Shown: positions 27,123 through 35,493, counted from the stretch's first letter. The stretch is 64,000 nt of DNA from Terrisporobacter mayombei (GCF_014333445.1 NZ_JACRYU010000004.1:1-64000); one strand, 5' to 3'. Numbers and translations: made by a program. Notes: generated from the sequence alone by a model not told the origin.

Positions 27123-27599
27123 TTATATATTGACATTTTTTAAGTCAATTATCCTCTGATTGCTACTACCTCTTAATTTTAATGATAAATCCTTTTTATC
27201 CTCTTCAAATTTACCATCTATTAATATGTCTATGTTTTTAAATATATCTTTGCCGTATTTACTTATTAAATCTTCATATAAGTAGCCTGTCCATACATAT
27301 ATTTTTATATCTGGGAATGATTTTTTAACTTCATCACATATATAAAGTACAGTATCTATATTTTCAGGAGCAAAAGGTGATCCGCCTAATACTGAGAAGT
27401 TTCTCATAACTCCGTTTTTATTTATACATTCTTTTATATATTCTAATTCTTTACTTGTAAACTCTTTACCACCATTGAAATCCCATGTTGATTGATTAAA
27501 ACAGTTTTTGCAATGATGATGGCAACCTTGTACAAATAGAGAGACACAAACGCCATCTCCATTTGCTACATCATTAGGTTTTATTGCACTATATCTCAA
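27123..27599 (-). CDS. nrdG: Anaerobic ribonucleotide reductase activating protein
   Basis: Radical SAM enzyme that creates the glycyl radical on NrdD using S-adenosylmethionine and a 4Fe-4S cluster. 158 residues with the cluster motif C26-x3-C30-x2-C33 (GCHHHCKNC), a GGSPFAPEN segment and a YVWTGYLYEDL segment near 100-110, all typical of NrdG. It lies 11 bases downstream of nrdD. Use of this pair points to a strictly anaerobic host. Confidence 0.95.
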   Translation of the reverse strand: MRYSAIKPNDVANGDGVCVSLFVQGCHHHCKNCFNQSTWDFNGGKEFTSKELEYIKECINKNGVMRNFSVLGGSPFAPENIDTVLYICDEVKKSFPDIKIYVWTGYLYEDLISKYGKDIFKNIDILIDGKFEEDKKDLSLKLRGSSNQRIIDLKNVNI

Positions 27600-27610
27600 A
27601 TAACCACTTC

Positions 27611-29731
27611 CTATAAATGTAATACTCTTTCACTTATTTCTTGTGTTTTACCTTTATTCCATAGATTTGATCCTATGTATCCACAAGTTCTTCTCATAAC
27701 TTGCATATTATCATTATTTCTATTTCCACAATTAGGACAATACCATTCTAAATTTTCATCTATTAATATTTCTCCTGTATATCCACAATTAAAGCATACG
27801 TCTGCCTTTGTATTTATTTCAGCATATTGAATGTTATGATATATGTAATTTATAAGTTGTTCGACTACTTTTACATTATTAGTTAAATTAGGGACTTCAA
27901 CATAACTTATGCATCCACCTAAACTTATATCATGGAATTGGCTTTCAAACTTTAACTTAGAAAAAGCATCTACTTCTTCTCTAACATTAACATGATATGA
28001 ATTTGTATAATATAATTTATCTGTTACATTAGGGATTTCACCAAATTTTTGTTTATCTATTTTGCAGAATCTATAAACTAAATTCTCTGCTGGAGTACCA
28101 TATAATCCAAATCCAAGACCTGTTTCCTTCTTCCATTGAGTACATTTATCATTTAAATGATTCATTACTTTAAGTGCAAATTCTTCACCTTCTTTAGTAG
28201 TATGAGATACACCCAACATAGCTTGAGTCATTTCATAAATTCCTACATAACCTAAAGAAAGAGTTGAATATCCGTTTTCAAGTAATGAGTCAATTTTTTC
28301 ACCTTTTTTAAGTCTAGCTATTCCACCATGTTGCCAGTGTATAGGTGAAGTGTCTGAAACTGTTCCTTTTAATAAATTATGCCTTACTAATAATGCCTCT
28401 TTGCATAATTCTAATCTCTCATTTAATATCTTCCAAAACTTATTCATATCCTTTTCAGAAGTTAATGCCACTTGAACTAAATTTAATGATACAACCCCTT
28501 GGTTAAATCTGCCATACCATTTATAATTTCCATTTTCATCTTTCCAATTACTTAAATGGGATCTACAGCCCATCGGAGGGAATGTTTCTCCATCATAATT
28601 TTGTCTCATTATTTTAGCACTTTGGTAATCAGGTACTAGCCTTTTAGCAGTACATTCCGCAGCAAGTTTAGTGATATAATCATATTTACCACCTTCTAGG
28701 CAATTATGCTCATCTAATAAATAAACTAACTTAGGGAATTCTTCTCCTATTTCTTGTCCTTTGTAATTTTTCATTCCTTCTAATCTTTGTCTAATCATCT
28801 CTTCACAAATTAAAGCCATTTCTTCCTCATACTTATGACCTTCTTCTATTTCTAAATAAATTGTACAGAATGGTGATTGTCCATTGCTTGTATGAAGAGT
28901 TGATAATTGATATCTAATAGTTTGAATACCAGACTTTAACTCTTCCATCATCCTGTCTTCTGCCAAACTTTCTGCCATTGGCATAGAGAATCCTTCATTA
29001 TAGTATTTATTGTAATATTTATCATAAGATACTCTTAAAAATGGCGCTATATGTTTTATTGTGATTGAGTTTCCACCGTATTGACCACTTGCTATTTGAG
29101 CTATAATTTGAGTAACTATAGTACATGCCGTTCCAAATGATTTTGGAGTCTCTACCATTTTTTCATTTATTACTGTTCCATTATTTAGCATATCTTCTAA
29201 ATTAATTAACATACAATTATGAATATTTTGGATTGCATAATCCATATCATGGTAATGTATAACTCCTTCATCATGTGCCTGAACTATATATGAAGGTATT
29301 ATTTTTCTTCTAACTATATCTTTTGATATTTCACCCGCTATCAAATCTCTTTGAGTTGATGCTAACATTCCATTTTTATTAGAGTTTTCATTTATTAATT
29401 CTTCATTTGTTTTATTTAATAATCCCATTATACTGTCATCTGTTGTATTAACTTCTCTTTTAAATGATTGTATGGCTCTGAATCCTTCATATGCTTTTGC
29501 TGTAAGTTTTTGCTTATATTTAATTAATTTTTCATAAACCATAAATTCAATTTCTGACACAGTTGGCGTTTTATCTACTTCTTCATAGTACGATTCTATT
29601 TCTGTAGATATTTTTGCGGCTATTTCTGGCTTATATATACCACTTCCATACTTCATAGCTTTTAATATAGCTGTTTCTACTTTTTGCTTATCGAATTTTG
29701 TTGTTTCACCATTTCTTTTTATTATATTCAT
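27611..29731 (-). CDS. nrdD: Anaerobic ribonucleoside-triphosphate reductase
   Basis: Reduces NTPs to dNTPs without oxygen. 706 residues: N-terminal ATP-cone (about 1-90), the (alpha/beta)10 barrel, a C-terminal zinc site CFNCG ... CPNCG and the glycyl radical loop RRTCGYIG with Gly684 as the radical residue. Full length, no internal stop or intein. It starts at ATG 29731 after AGGAGG, 12 bases behind the 3D-domain gene, and precedes nrdG. Confidence 0.96.
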   Translation of the reverse strand: MNIIKRNGETTKFDKQKVETAILKAMKYGSGIYKPEIAAKISTEIESYYEEVDKTPTVSEIEFMVYEKLIKYKQKLTAKAYEGFRAIQSFKREVNTTDDSIMGLLNKTNEELINENSNKNGMLASTQRDLIAGEISKDIVRRKIIPSYIVQAHDEGVIHYHDMDYAIQNIHNCMLINLEDMLNNGTVINEKMVETPKSFGTACTIVTQIIAQIASGQYGGNSITIKHIAPFLRVSYDKYYNKYYNEGFSMPMAESLAEDRMMEELKSGIQTIRYQLSTLHTSNGQSPFCTIYLEIEEGHKYEEEMALICEEMIRQRLEGMKNYKGQEIGEEFPKLVYLLDEHNCLEGGKYDYITKLAAECTAKRLVPDYQSAKIMRQNYDGETFPPMGCRSHLSNWKDENGNYKWYGRFNQGVVSLNLVQVALTSEKDMNKFWKILNERLELCKEALLVRHNLLKGTVSDTSPIHWQHGGIARLKKGEKIDSLLENGYSTLSLGYVGIYEMTQAMLGVSHTTKEGEEFALKVMNHLNDKCTQWKKETGLGFGLYGTPAENLVYRFCKIDKQKFGEIPNVTDKLYYTNSYHVNVREEVDAFSKLKFESQFHDISLGGCISYVEVPNLTNNVKVVEQLINYIYHNIQYAEINTKADVCFNCGYTGEILIDENLEWYCPNCGNRNNDNMQVMRRTCGYIGSNLWNKGKTQEISERVLHL

Positions 29732-29743
29732 ACGTTATACCTC

Positions 29744-30268
29744 CTAATTAAATTCTAAAATATAACCTTTTACAGTTTTAATTCCCATATCATTTACTCT
29801 ATCGTAATAATCTAAATCACTTTCACCATAATTTCTAGGTATATAAACATCAAAATTATTATATGTAGATAACCCTTTACCTCCACGATCCTTAACTTGA
29901 CATATTCCAAATCCTTCAATATAAATATCTGTGTCAAATGGATACATATTGTTAGCAATTACTCCAGGGTATAATGCTGAACCACTTGCTGTTAAGTTTT
30001 CATATCCTGCATTTTCCCTAGCTAAACTGGTGTAAAATGATAATTTACATTCGATTTCAGTTACTTTAGTAACATTTTCTCCTGTAACTTTACTCCAGTA
30101 ATTTAATTCTTTTTCTTCTTTTGATATTTCTTTTGGTTTTTCAACTACTTTATGTTTTATTTCAATATCATTTCTAGTGTCTGTTGCAACTATTTTATTA
30201 ATTTTATAGTTATATATTATTGAAATTAAACATACCAAGATAAAAACAATACATTTTTTACACCTCAT
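29744..30268 (-). CDS. 3D-domain protein (double-psi beta-barrel), membrane-anchored or secreted
   Basis: 174 residues: an N-terminal hydrophobic segment (IVFILVCLISIIY), a charged linker and a C-terminal 3D domain with TASGSALYPGVIA near 93-105 and DRGG with Asp-rich neighbours near 129. 3D domains occur in cell-wall hydrolases and in the Rpf/YocH group. A wall-degrading or wall-binding role outside the membrane is likely. It is odd among early nucleotide genes. The AT-rich intergenic motif occurs inside its coding start region (near 30190). Confidence 0.75.
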   Translation of the reverse strand: MRCKKCIVFILVCLISIIYNYKINKIVATDTRNDIEIKHKVVEKPKEISKEEKELNYWSKVTGENVTKVTEIECKLSFYTSLARENAGYENLTASGSALYPGVIANNMYPFDTDIYIEGFGICQVKDRGGKGLSTYNNFDVYIPRNYGESDLDYYDRVNDMGIKTVKGYILEFN

Positions 30269-30458
30269 TCGTGCCTCCTTTTAAGTCAATTTGTAAATCT
30301 TCTAACTCTATTGCAAATTCTTCTTCTGATTGTTGTAATAACTCAATTTCGTCAATGATATCATCTCTACCTATACAGCGATTATCTTGAACTACATTGT
30401 AAATATGTCTTTGCAACTTATGGTATTTTGTTAATAGGCTTTCTATATTTACTCCAAG
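30258..30458 (-). CDS. Small acidic protein with no normal start codon
   Basis: The open frame from 30458 encodes about 66 residues with a leucine-patterned helix (ESLLTKYHKLQRHIY) and an acidic tail (LLQQSEEEFAIELEDL), clearly protein-like. It has no ATG, GTG or TTG near the SD-like AAAGGGGTGAT; the first is a TTG at 30416 without an SD. It is in the same frame as the 28-aa gene before it, separated by two adjacent TGA codons. It ends 10 bases into the next gene. A non-standard start or recoding is possible, or a lost start codon. Confidence 0.45.
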   Translation of the reverse strand, partial: LGVNIESLLTKYHKLQRHIYNVVQDNRCIGRDDIIDEIELLQQSEEEFAIELEDLQIDLKGGTNEV

Positions 30459-30461
30459 TCA

Positions 30462-30548
30462 TCACCCCTTTCTCATACACTCTTTTATTTCAAATATGAT
30501 ATTGCTAATTATAAAACCTAAGATTACGCAAATTATATTTTCTATCAA
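30462..30548 (-). CDS. Membrane miniprotein (28 aa)
   Basis: TTG start at 30548 after GAGAGGTGAT. The product is almost one membrane segment (IICVILGFIISNIIF) with a short charged tail. It ends in TGATGA, directly before the frame of the acidic protein. Confidence 0.4.
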   Translation of the reverse strand: MIENIICVILGFIISNIIFEIKECMRKG

Positions 30549-30656
30549 TTTTATCACCTCTCTATTTTATTAATTTTATACTTATATTTAAATAATAAGC
30601 TATTAACCAAATAATGTCAATAGCTATTTTAAACTATTTATAATTTTTATTAAATA

Positions 30657-31808
30657 TTATTTGCTTTGAGCCAAATAAAACTGCTCTTTTATGATACGTC
30701 TTAATGACTGTCTAGTAGTTTTATTGTTTGTTATATACACTTGCCCTTCACTACCTAATCTTAAAATAGGACTCCATATAGGATTTAATTCTGTTTTATC
30801 AGCAAGATGATTTATTTTATCAAAGTCAATGTTGCTCATTTTCCACAATTGGTCTTTCCATGAGTCACTTTGGAATCTCATGCAATATAATAATTGTGCA
30901 ATTTCAATATATGCATACATCATGAAGTTTTCACAGATTAAATTAACTTGTTTTGATCTATGTCTTTCTGTATCATTAAGCATCTCAGGAAATACACTTG
31001 TTAGTTCTTTAAAGAATATTTGTAAGAAATCAAGTACATCTTTTTCCATAGTCGCATCAGTTATTTCTCCAAATGAATCTGTAATTGCTGACACCATAGT
31101 TGCAAATGTAGTTAAATTAACTATATTATTGTTTTTTATGCTTGTATTTGTTGCATCAATTCTACCTTTTAGTACTCCATTCCTGCTTAGTTCACCAACA
31201 ATTCTATTTATAGAGTTCTTTTTATTAAAAGATTCAGCTAATGATTTAGATATTTTGAGTCCAAGCGTATATTGGTAAAATTGTTGGGCAGCCGCATCTT
31301 TATCGTAATTAGTTATTTTTACTGGGAATATTAATGATTTTAACTCAACCTTTTCATCATCACCTTTCATTTTGTTGGCCTGATAAATATTGCTTAGTGC
31401 TTTAAGTCTATGTTGGCCATCCAAAACAGTTATCAGAGATTCTACTTCTAATGTATTATTTTCATAGACTATAGTATCACTACCGTCAGATAATAAATTT
31501 AATGTAATTTGATCTGGATGATATTCCCCTTTAGCAATTTTATTTTGAATGCTTTTAATGTTTCTGGCAGAGAATACTGCTTTTTCTTCTAATACTCCAC
31601 TTTTATTTCTTTTTAAAGTAAGCCCCCTTTGAGACTCTGGAAAATATAAAATCTTTTGTGATTCCCACAATTCTGCTAATGTTTCAGCATCTATATGTGT
31701 ACTCCACTCATGTTCTTTTAATTTAAATACATTTTCAAATGTATAATTAATAGGTTTGTGTATTTCTTTATCATAAATATTATCTTTAATTAATACTTTT
31801 TCTCTCAT
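30657..31808 (-). CDS. DGQHR-domain protein (DndB-like)
   Basis: 383 residues with the hallmark LDGQHRLKAL near 129-138 in a ParB/DndB-like N-terminal domain and a helical C-terminal half. DGQHR proteins include DndB, a repressor linked to DNA phosphorothioation, and relatives in mobile elements. No dnd modification genes are visible here, so it may regulate or counter a host system, or have another nucleic-acid role. It starts at ATG 31808 after GAGGTGAT with a good extended -10 promoter just upstream, so it can be expressed alone. Confidence 0.72.
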   Translation of the reverse strand: MREKVLIKDNIYDKEIHKPINYTFENVFKLKEHEWSTHIDAETLAELWESQKILYFPESQRGLTLKRNKSGVLEEKAVFSARNIKSIQNKIAKGEYHPDQITLNLLSDGSDTIVYENNTLEVESLITVLDGQHRLKALSNIYQANKMKGDDEKVELKSLIFPVKITNYDKDAAAQQFYQYTLGLKISKSLAESFNKKNSINRIVGELSRNGVLKGRIDATNTSIKNNNIVNLTTFATMVSAITDSFGEITDATMEKDVLDFLQIFFKELTSVFPEMLNDTERHRSKQVNLICENFMMYAYIEIAQLLYCMRFQSDSWKDQLWKMSNIDFDKINHLADKTELNPIWSPILRLGSEGQVYITNNKTTRQSLRRIIKEQFYLAQSK

Positions 31809-31828
31809 TTATATCACCTCTTAATATT

Positions 31829-31857
31829 ATTATAGCATAATAATGAAGATATGATAC
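31829..31857 (-). promoter_or_regulatory. Extended -10 promoter for the DGQHR gene
   Basis: TGCTATAAT on the minus strand (-10 at 31829-31834) with a weak -35 (GTATCA) 17 bases upstream. The start codon lies 20 bases downstream of the -10, so the leader is very short. Confidence 0.6.
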
Positions 31858-31904
31858 GTTTTTTAAAAAGTTTTATTAATTTTTTATTGGTTGATATTAA
31901 TTTT

Positions 31905-31970
31905 AAAGGTATAAATAGTTAATGAACAATTTTGAACACCCTTAAAATCGCTTTAAATAGGTCATATTTT
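31905..31970. repeat. Direct repeat flanking the small recombinase, left copy
   Basis: Shares GGTATAAA, AATGAA, ATTTT, CCTTAAAATC and TTTAAATAGGT, in this order and with similar spacing, with 32725-32790. The core CCTTAAA...TTTAAATAGG has inverted-arm character like a tyrosine recombinase site. Confidence 0.6.
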
Positions 31971-32513
31971 TTAGATATAGAAATCTTTTATTGTCTCATC
32001 TTTGTTATCATCCATTATCCCTATATACCTTAAAGTTATACTTGGGGACGAATGATTAAATATACTTTGCAATATTGCTACATCCTTATATTGTTGATAA
32101 TGAAAATATCCAAATGCCTTACGCATACTATGACATCCTATTTCTTCTATACCTAATTTATCTGCAACTTTATTCAATATCCTATAGGCTTGAACCCTTG
32201 AAATCGGTTTATCTGTTTTCTTACTTTTAAATAAATATTCTTCTTGCCTCATTCCCTCTATGTATTTATTAATTTCAATTCTTAACATATCATTAATTAA
32301 AAATCTTTTGTACTTACCTGTTTTTTGTTCAGTAATTATTATGTGAGTTCTTGCTCTAACATCTTCAACTTTCAATGACAATAAATCACCTATTCTTAAT
32401 CCTGTATTAATACCTATAGTAAATAACATATAATCTCTATAACTTATCTTCAATAATTCTTTTTTAAAGTCATTTAAAACATTTTTGTCTCTAATTGGTT
32501 GAACAAATTTCAT
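31971..32513 (-). CDS. Small tyrosine recombinase (catalytic domain only)
   Basis: 180 residues, lacking the usual N-terminal core-binding domain. Catalytic residues are present: Arg in GLRIGDLL, beta-hairpin Lys (QKTGKYKR), HxxR in CHSMRKAF, His in FNHSS and Tyr in TLRYIG. Similar short recombinases occur in phages and plasmids. It is flanked by ~70-bp imperfect direct repeats, possible target sites. It starts at ATG 32513 after AAAGGAGAG and has a consensus promoter. Confidence 0.85.
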   Translation of the reverse strand: MKFVQPIRDKNVLNDFKKELLKISYRDYMLFTIGINTGLRIGDLLSLKVEDVRARTHIIITEQKTGKYKRFLINDMLRIEINKYIEGMRQEEYLFKSKKTDKPISRVQAYRILNKVADKLGIEEIGCHSMRKAFGYFHYQQYKDVAILQSIFNHSSPSITLRYIGIMDDNKDETIKDFYI

Positions 32514-32538
32514 CTTAAATCTCTCCTTTACTACTTAT

Positions 32539-32567
32539 ATTATATTACATTAATAGTATCATTACAA
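32539..32567 (-). promoter_or_regulatory. Promoter for the small recombinase
   Basis: TTGTAA, 17-base spacer, TATAAT on the minus strand, 26 bases from the start codon. Confidence 0.7.
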
Positions 32568-32724
32568 TTGTTGAAGTACATTATTTTTCATAAAAACAGT
32601 ATAAAACGTTGAAATTTACACATTTTCTATTTTTATTTTAATGTAACACAATAAACAAGGAGTTTCATTAAGAAATATAAATTTTGCATGAATCGTTATT
32701 TTCCATTGTACTGATTTAATGGTA

Positions 32725-32790
32725 TAAAATATCAATGAATATTTTACAGATACCTTAAAATCAATTTAAATAGGTTTGTTTTTTCTTGTG
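32725..32790. repeat. Direct repeat flanking the small recombinase, right copy
   Basis: Partner of 31905-31970: GGTATAAAA, AATGAATATTTT, ACCTTAAAATC, TTTAAATAGGT, then a T run. The gap 32514-32817 otherwise holds the recombinase promoter and no gene. Confidence 0.6.
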
Positions 32791-32817
32791 AAAATATTTA
32801 ATTCAATCCAATAAATT

Positions 32818-32979
32818 TTATTTTTTATCTTGTATTAATTGCTTACCTTCAAATATTCCCATAATTCCAACCATCAAAGATATAAGTTTCCCGATTAATG
32901 ATTCATTTACCCAAAATGTTAAAGTCATAACTATCGCTGCTATCAATATAATAAATCCCAATAATTTTCTCATGTTCAT
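32818..32979 (-). CDS. Small membrane protein (53 aa)
   Basis: ATG 32979 after GAAGGATG. One or two hydrophobic segments (LLGFIILIAAIVMTLTF and LISLMVGIMGIF) and a polar C-terminus. Function unknown. Confidence 0.58.
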   Translation of the reverse strand: MNMRKLLGFIILIAAIVMTLTFWVNESLIGKLISLMVGIMGIFEGKQLIQDKK

Positions 32980-33005
32980 ATCATCCTTCTAATAAATCAA
33001 TTATT

Positions 33006-33167
33006 TTATCTATCTCTTAAACCTAAAGTATTATTTTTAAAATGTTTGATATAATACTCAAGATTATCAATCATATCAAAGTATTTAGTGTCTTTATTTA
33101 TTTCAATTTCTTTTAGAAGTTCGTCAACTTTATCTAATATCCAATTAAATTCATCTTCTCTATTCAT
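33006..33167 (-). CDS. Hypothetical small acidic protein (53 aa)
   Basis: ATG 33167 overlaps the stop of the Cys-rich gene upstream (ATGAATAG), with GAGGAAT as SD. The product is helical and acidic (DEFNWILDKVDELLKEIEI). Function unknown. Confidence 0.58.
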   Translation of the reverse strand: MNREDEFNWILDKVDELLKEIEINKDTKYFDMIDNLEYYIKHFKNNTLGLRDR

Positions 33168-33270
33168 TTTTATATTCCTCTATTGCATTTTTCTCACACT
33201 CTTCACATAATCCTTGATGCAGGTGATAATAATCATGTTCTAATTCTTTTCCACATATTTCGCAATTCAT
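33160..33270 (-). CDS. Zinc-ribbon-like miniprotein (36 aa)
   Basis: ATG 33270 after AAAGGAG. Two CxxC pairs (NCEICGK and LCEECEK) separated by a His-rich stretch make a minimal zinc finger. It is coupled to the next gene by an 8-base overlap. Confidence 0.62.
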   Translation of the reverse strand: MNCEICGKELEHDYYHLHQGLCEECEKNAIEEYKNE

Positions 33271-33281
33271 AATATTCTCCT

Positions 33282-33590
33282 TTAAAATATTAGTGCTAAT
33301 ACTAAAATTAAGTAATGTATAGCTTGATCTAATATTAAAGCATTTTTATCTCCAAATTTATTAGGTGTTATACCTCTTGCCTTAATATAATCAACTGGTA
33401 TGTGACTTAATAATATTACCCAATACCATAAGTGACTAATTTCATTTCTAAAAATTAATCCTACTGCTAATGTATAAAGTATTGCATGAATACATAAAAT
33501 ATAATTATCTCTTCCCTTGTTCATTGCTAAGTAGTCTGTTTGCAAAAAGTAATCCCCTAAACTATGTGCAAATAGTAATTTTAATAACAT
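33282..33590 (-). CDS. DUF3307-type membrane protein
   Basis: 102 residues with the DUF3307 pattern: AHSLGDYFLQTDYLAMNK near the N-terminus, HAILYTLAVGL, then SHIPVDYIKAR and a C-terminal LDQAIHYLILVLALIF. Three or four membrane segments are predicted by eye. The biochemical role of the family is unknown; it is common in phages and mobile elements. It starts at ATG 33590 about ten bases after AGGAGG. Confidence 0.75.
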   Translation of the reverse strand: MLLKLLFAHSLGDYFLQTDYLAMNKGRDNYILCIHAILYTLAVGLIFRNEISHLWYWVILLSHIPVDYIKARGITPNKFGDKNALILDQAIHYLILVLALIF

Positions 33591-33626
33591 ACCTGTTCCT
33601 CCTATATTATAAAATAATCATTTTAT

Positions 33627-33836
33627 TTATAATCCTAAATCTACAAATTTACTACAATATTCATCAGATATATCATTTTGTAAATCTTGACCACAATCTT
33701 CACATATATGAATTGTTTGATGAATATCTTTAAAATATAACTCAAAATATGGTTGACCTTTATTTATTTTTATACCACAACTTTCACAATCAACCTTATA
33801 TTCTCCACTAAATCTTTTAAATTGAACACATATCAT
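33627..33836 (-). CDS. Small zinc-binding protein
   Basis: 69 residues with two CxxC knuckles (CESCGIKI and CEDCGQDL) about 27 residues apart around a beta hairpin, as in a treble-clef or ribbon. Function unknown. Confidence 0.62.
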   Translation of the reverse strand: MICVQFKRFSGEYKVDCESCGIKINKGQPYFELYFKDIHQTIHICEDCGQDLQNDISDEYCSKFVDLGL

Positions 33837-33874
33837 AATTATCTCCCATCAAAATAATATTTTTTATTTATTTT

Positions 33875-34072
33875 CTAATCTAATGTGACATCATCAACCA
33901 TTAGTTCTCCTTCACACAAAGGACACTTGAAACAAACATCATCATTTAACAATTCTGACAAGCCATACCCAAATTTATCAAAGTCAACCGATAATTCTTC
34001 TTCACAATGAGGACAAGCAAAATTTATCCAAATTGGAGTTTGCATTATAAATAATTCAACACCTTTTTTCAT
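33875..34072 (-). CDS. Small zinc-ribbon protein
   Basis: 65 residues with CPHCEEEL and CPLCEGEL pairs, a classical zinc ribbon. It starts at ATG 34072 after AGGAGGGG. A transcription- or protein-binding adaptor is plausible but unproven. Confidence 0.62.
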   Translation of the reverse strand: MKKGVELFIMQTPIWINFACPHCEEELSVDFDKFGYGLSELLNDDVCFKCPLCEGELMVDDVTLD

Positions 34073-34082
34073 ACATCCCCTC

Positions 34083-34298
34083 CTAATTCCCCTGTAAATT
34101 AAAATTACAATAATTAAATACTGTATATCCTATTTCTAAGTTCACATCTAAACATTTATGACCTTTTGACTTTCTCGCTCCATTCGTTCTAAATCTGAAT
34201 AATGGTTTATTACCTACTGCTTTCCAAGATTTTTTATAATTAGTTATTGAAAATACTTTATTTCCATTATCCCACCATTTTTCATATATAACTTTCAT
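34083..34298 (-). CDS. Hypothetical basic protein
   Basis: 71 residues, basic and aromatic (YEKWWDNGNKVF, RFRTNGARKSKGHK). It starts at ATG 34298 after AGGAG that overlaps the end of the preceding gene. Function unknown. Confidence 0.55.
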   Translation of the reverse strand: MKVIYEKWWDNGNKVFSITNYKKSWKAVGNKPLFRFRTNGARKSKGHKCLDVNLEIGYTVFNYCNFNLQGN

Positions 34299-34299
34299 G

Positions 34300-34578
34300 T
34301 TATTCTCCTACTAATATAAATAATTTGTTTTTACCCCATTTTACTTCTAAATAATCTAAGTGATCTAAGTTACACATCAATTGAGGTTTATTTCTCCTTA
34401 CTTCTGATACAGATTTAACTATACCTAAATCCACCATTATTTTAGGTAAAAATCTTTCCTCTGTATAGTATATATCGTCTTTTATTTGACTCCATTCATC
34501 TTGTTCTTTACAAAATATGTACCAAGGTTCAACTATTGGATTACCTATTATAACATCTTTAAATTGAAAATTTTTCAT
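34300..34578 (-). CDS. Hypothetical protein
   Basis: 92 residues with EPWYIFCKEQDEW near residue 17 and a basic middle (EVRRNKPQLMC). It starts at ATG 34578 after AGGGAG, 1 base from the next gene. No family recognised. Confidence 0.55.
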   Translation of the reverse strand: MKNFQFKDVIIGNPIVEPWYIFCKEQDEWSQIKDDIYYTEERFLPKIMVDLGIVKSVSEVRRNKPQLMCNLDHLDYLEVKWGKNKLFILVGE

Positions 34579-34601
34579 ATAATTTCTCCCTATAATTAAA
34601 T

Positions 34602-34820
34602 TTATAAAACATTTTTACATTGTTGTATTGCTTGCAATACCATTTTTTCTGCTATTAATAAAACAGCCTCATGTGATTGTTCGTCTGTACTCTTTAAACC
34701 TTTGATCTTCTTAGCAAGTTGGTTTACTTTTTCTTGTTGATCCCTTTCCATTTCTGATATTTTTAAGTAAGCATTACTATCAAACACTTTATTTTCGCAT
34801 TTATTACATCTAATACTCAT
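34602..34820 (-). CDS. Small protein with one CxxC knuckle and helical tail
   Basis: About 72 residues from ATG 34820, which follows AAAGGAG at 7 bases; an upstream in-frame GTG at 34850 lacks an SD. It begins MSIRCNKCENK, then forms a long charged helix ending in AIQQCKNVL. Function unknown. Confidence 0.58.
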   Translation of the reverse strand: MSIRCNKCENKVFDSNAYLKISEMERDQQEKVNQLAKKIKGLKSTDEQSHEAVLLIAEKMVLQAIQQCKNVL

Positions 34821-34837
34821 AACAATCTCCTTTAAAT

Positions 34838-35020
34838 TTATTTCCACCAATAAGGTTTACCATCTCTTATATTTTTTGATTCACATCGAGTCACCTTTTC
34901 TTTGACTTCACAGCATTTCTCACAATAATAAGTATCTATTCTGTAATATTCATTCGTATAATATCCTACTTTTTCACACTTATAGTTAGACATTTGATAT
35001 ATCCATTTATGTTCACACAT
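34838..35020 (-). CDS. Small Cys-rich protein (60 aa)
   Basis: ATG 35020 after GGAGGTG. Cys/His-rich (MCEHKW, YYCEKCCEV, RCESK), fitting a zinc site. Function unknown. Confidence 0.58.
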   Translation of the reverse strand: MCEHKWIYQMSNYKCEKVGYYTNEYYRIDTYYCEKCCEVKEKVTRCESKNIRDGKPYWWK

Positions 35021-35057
35021 ATTAACACCTCCTAAATCTATGCTCGATTTATTCCCA

Positions 35058-35410
35058 TTAATAAAACATACAATCTAGAGTATATATTAATTTAGACTTA
35101 TCTATTAATTTATTTTCAATATCACACCAATCATATCCATAACTATCTTTTAACTCACTCATCTCTCTTGCTTGTTCTTGAGTATCATAAATATCCCATG
35201 AAAAATAATGCCTATAATTCTTACCTGTAGTATAAACTTTATATCCATCTATTTCTTGAACATATCTTATAACTTCAGGACATACTGTATATCCATCACA
35301 TATTGGATTCCATGACCATTCACTTACGAAGTATTCTTTTCCTAATTCTATTTCTTTATTGTTGTGTAAATCTTTTAACCTAGGTATTTCTACTTTCGGA
35401 TTTTTCTCAT
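35058..35410 (-). pseudogene. Frameshifted gene, about 117 aa, intact except at its start
   Basis: ATG 35410 with GGAGGAG upstream reads only six codons to a stop, but the frame one base back is open for 117 residues down to 35058 (EIPRLKDLHNN, then YFVSEWSWNPICDGY, then a helical C-terminus rich in Trp, Tyr and Asp). A single extra A in the A5 run at codons 2-4 would join them. The rest is well preserved, so it is either a recent lesion, a sequencing slip at a homopolymer, or -1 slippage. Family unknown. Confidence 0.55.
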
Positions 35411-35463
35411 ATTAACTCCTCCTAACCAAATAAAAGAACATTTTTATTACCTAAATTCAATTT

Positions 35464-35490
35464 TGAACACGTTGCAATCACTAACTTTGA
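35464..35490. repeat. TTGCAATTACTA element, copy 4 (degenerate)
   Basis: Core TTGCAATCACTA, one base different from the others, with flanks TTTTGAACACG and AACTTTGACAA. It lies between the 158-aa gene and the frameshifted gene, 20 bases from an AATAAAA-N6-TTTTATT hairpin. Confidence 0.45.
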
Positions 35491-35493
35491 CAA

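Noticed and set aside
30462..30548. Read-through from the 28-aa ORF into the acidic ORF
   Set aside because: Two adjacent TGA codons make simple read-through unlikely; separate initiation is favoured.
30829..31278. Plus-strand ORF of 149 codons
   Set aside because: Antisense to the DGQHR gene, no SD, shadow composition.
31937..31970. Recombinase-flanking repeat as a plain terminator
   Set aside because: No T run follows in the direction of the genes, and the same sequence recurs on the other side of the gene.
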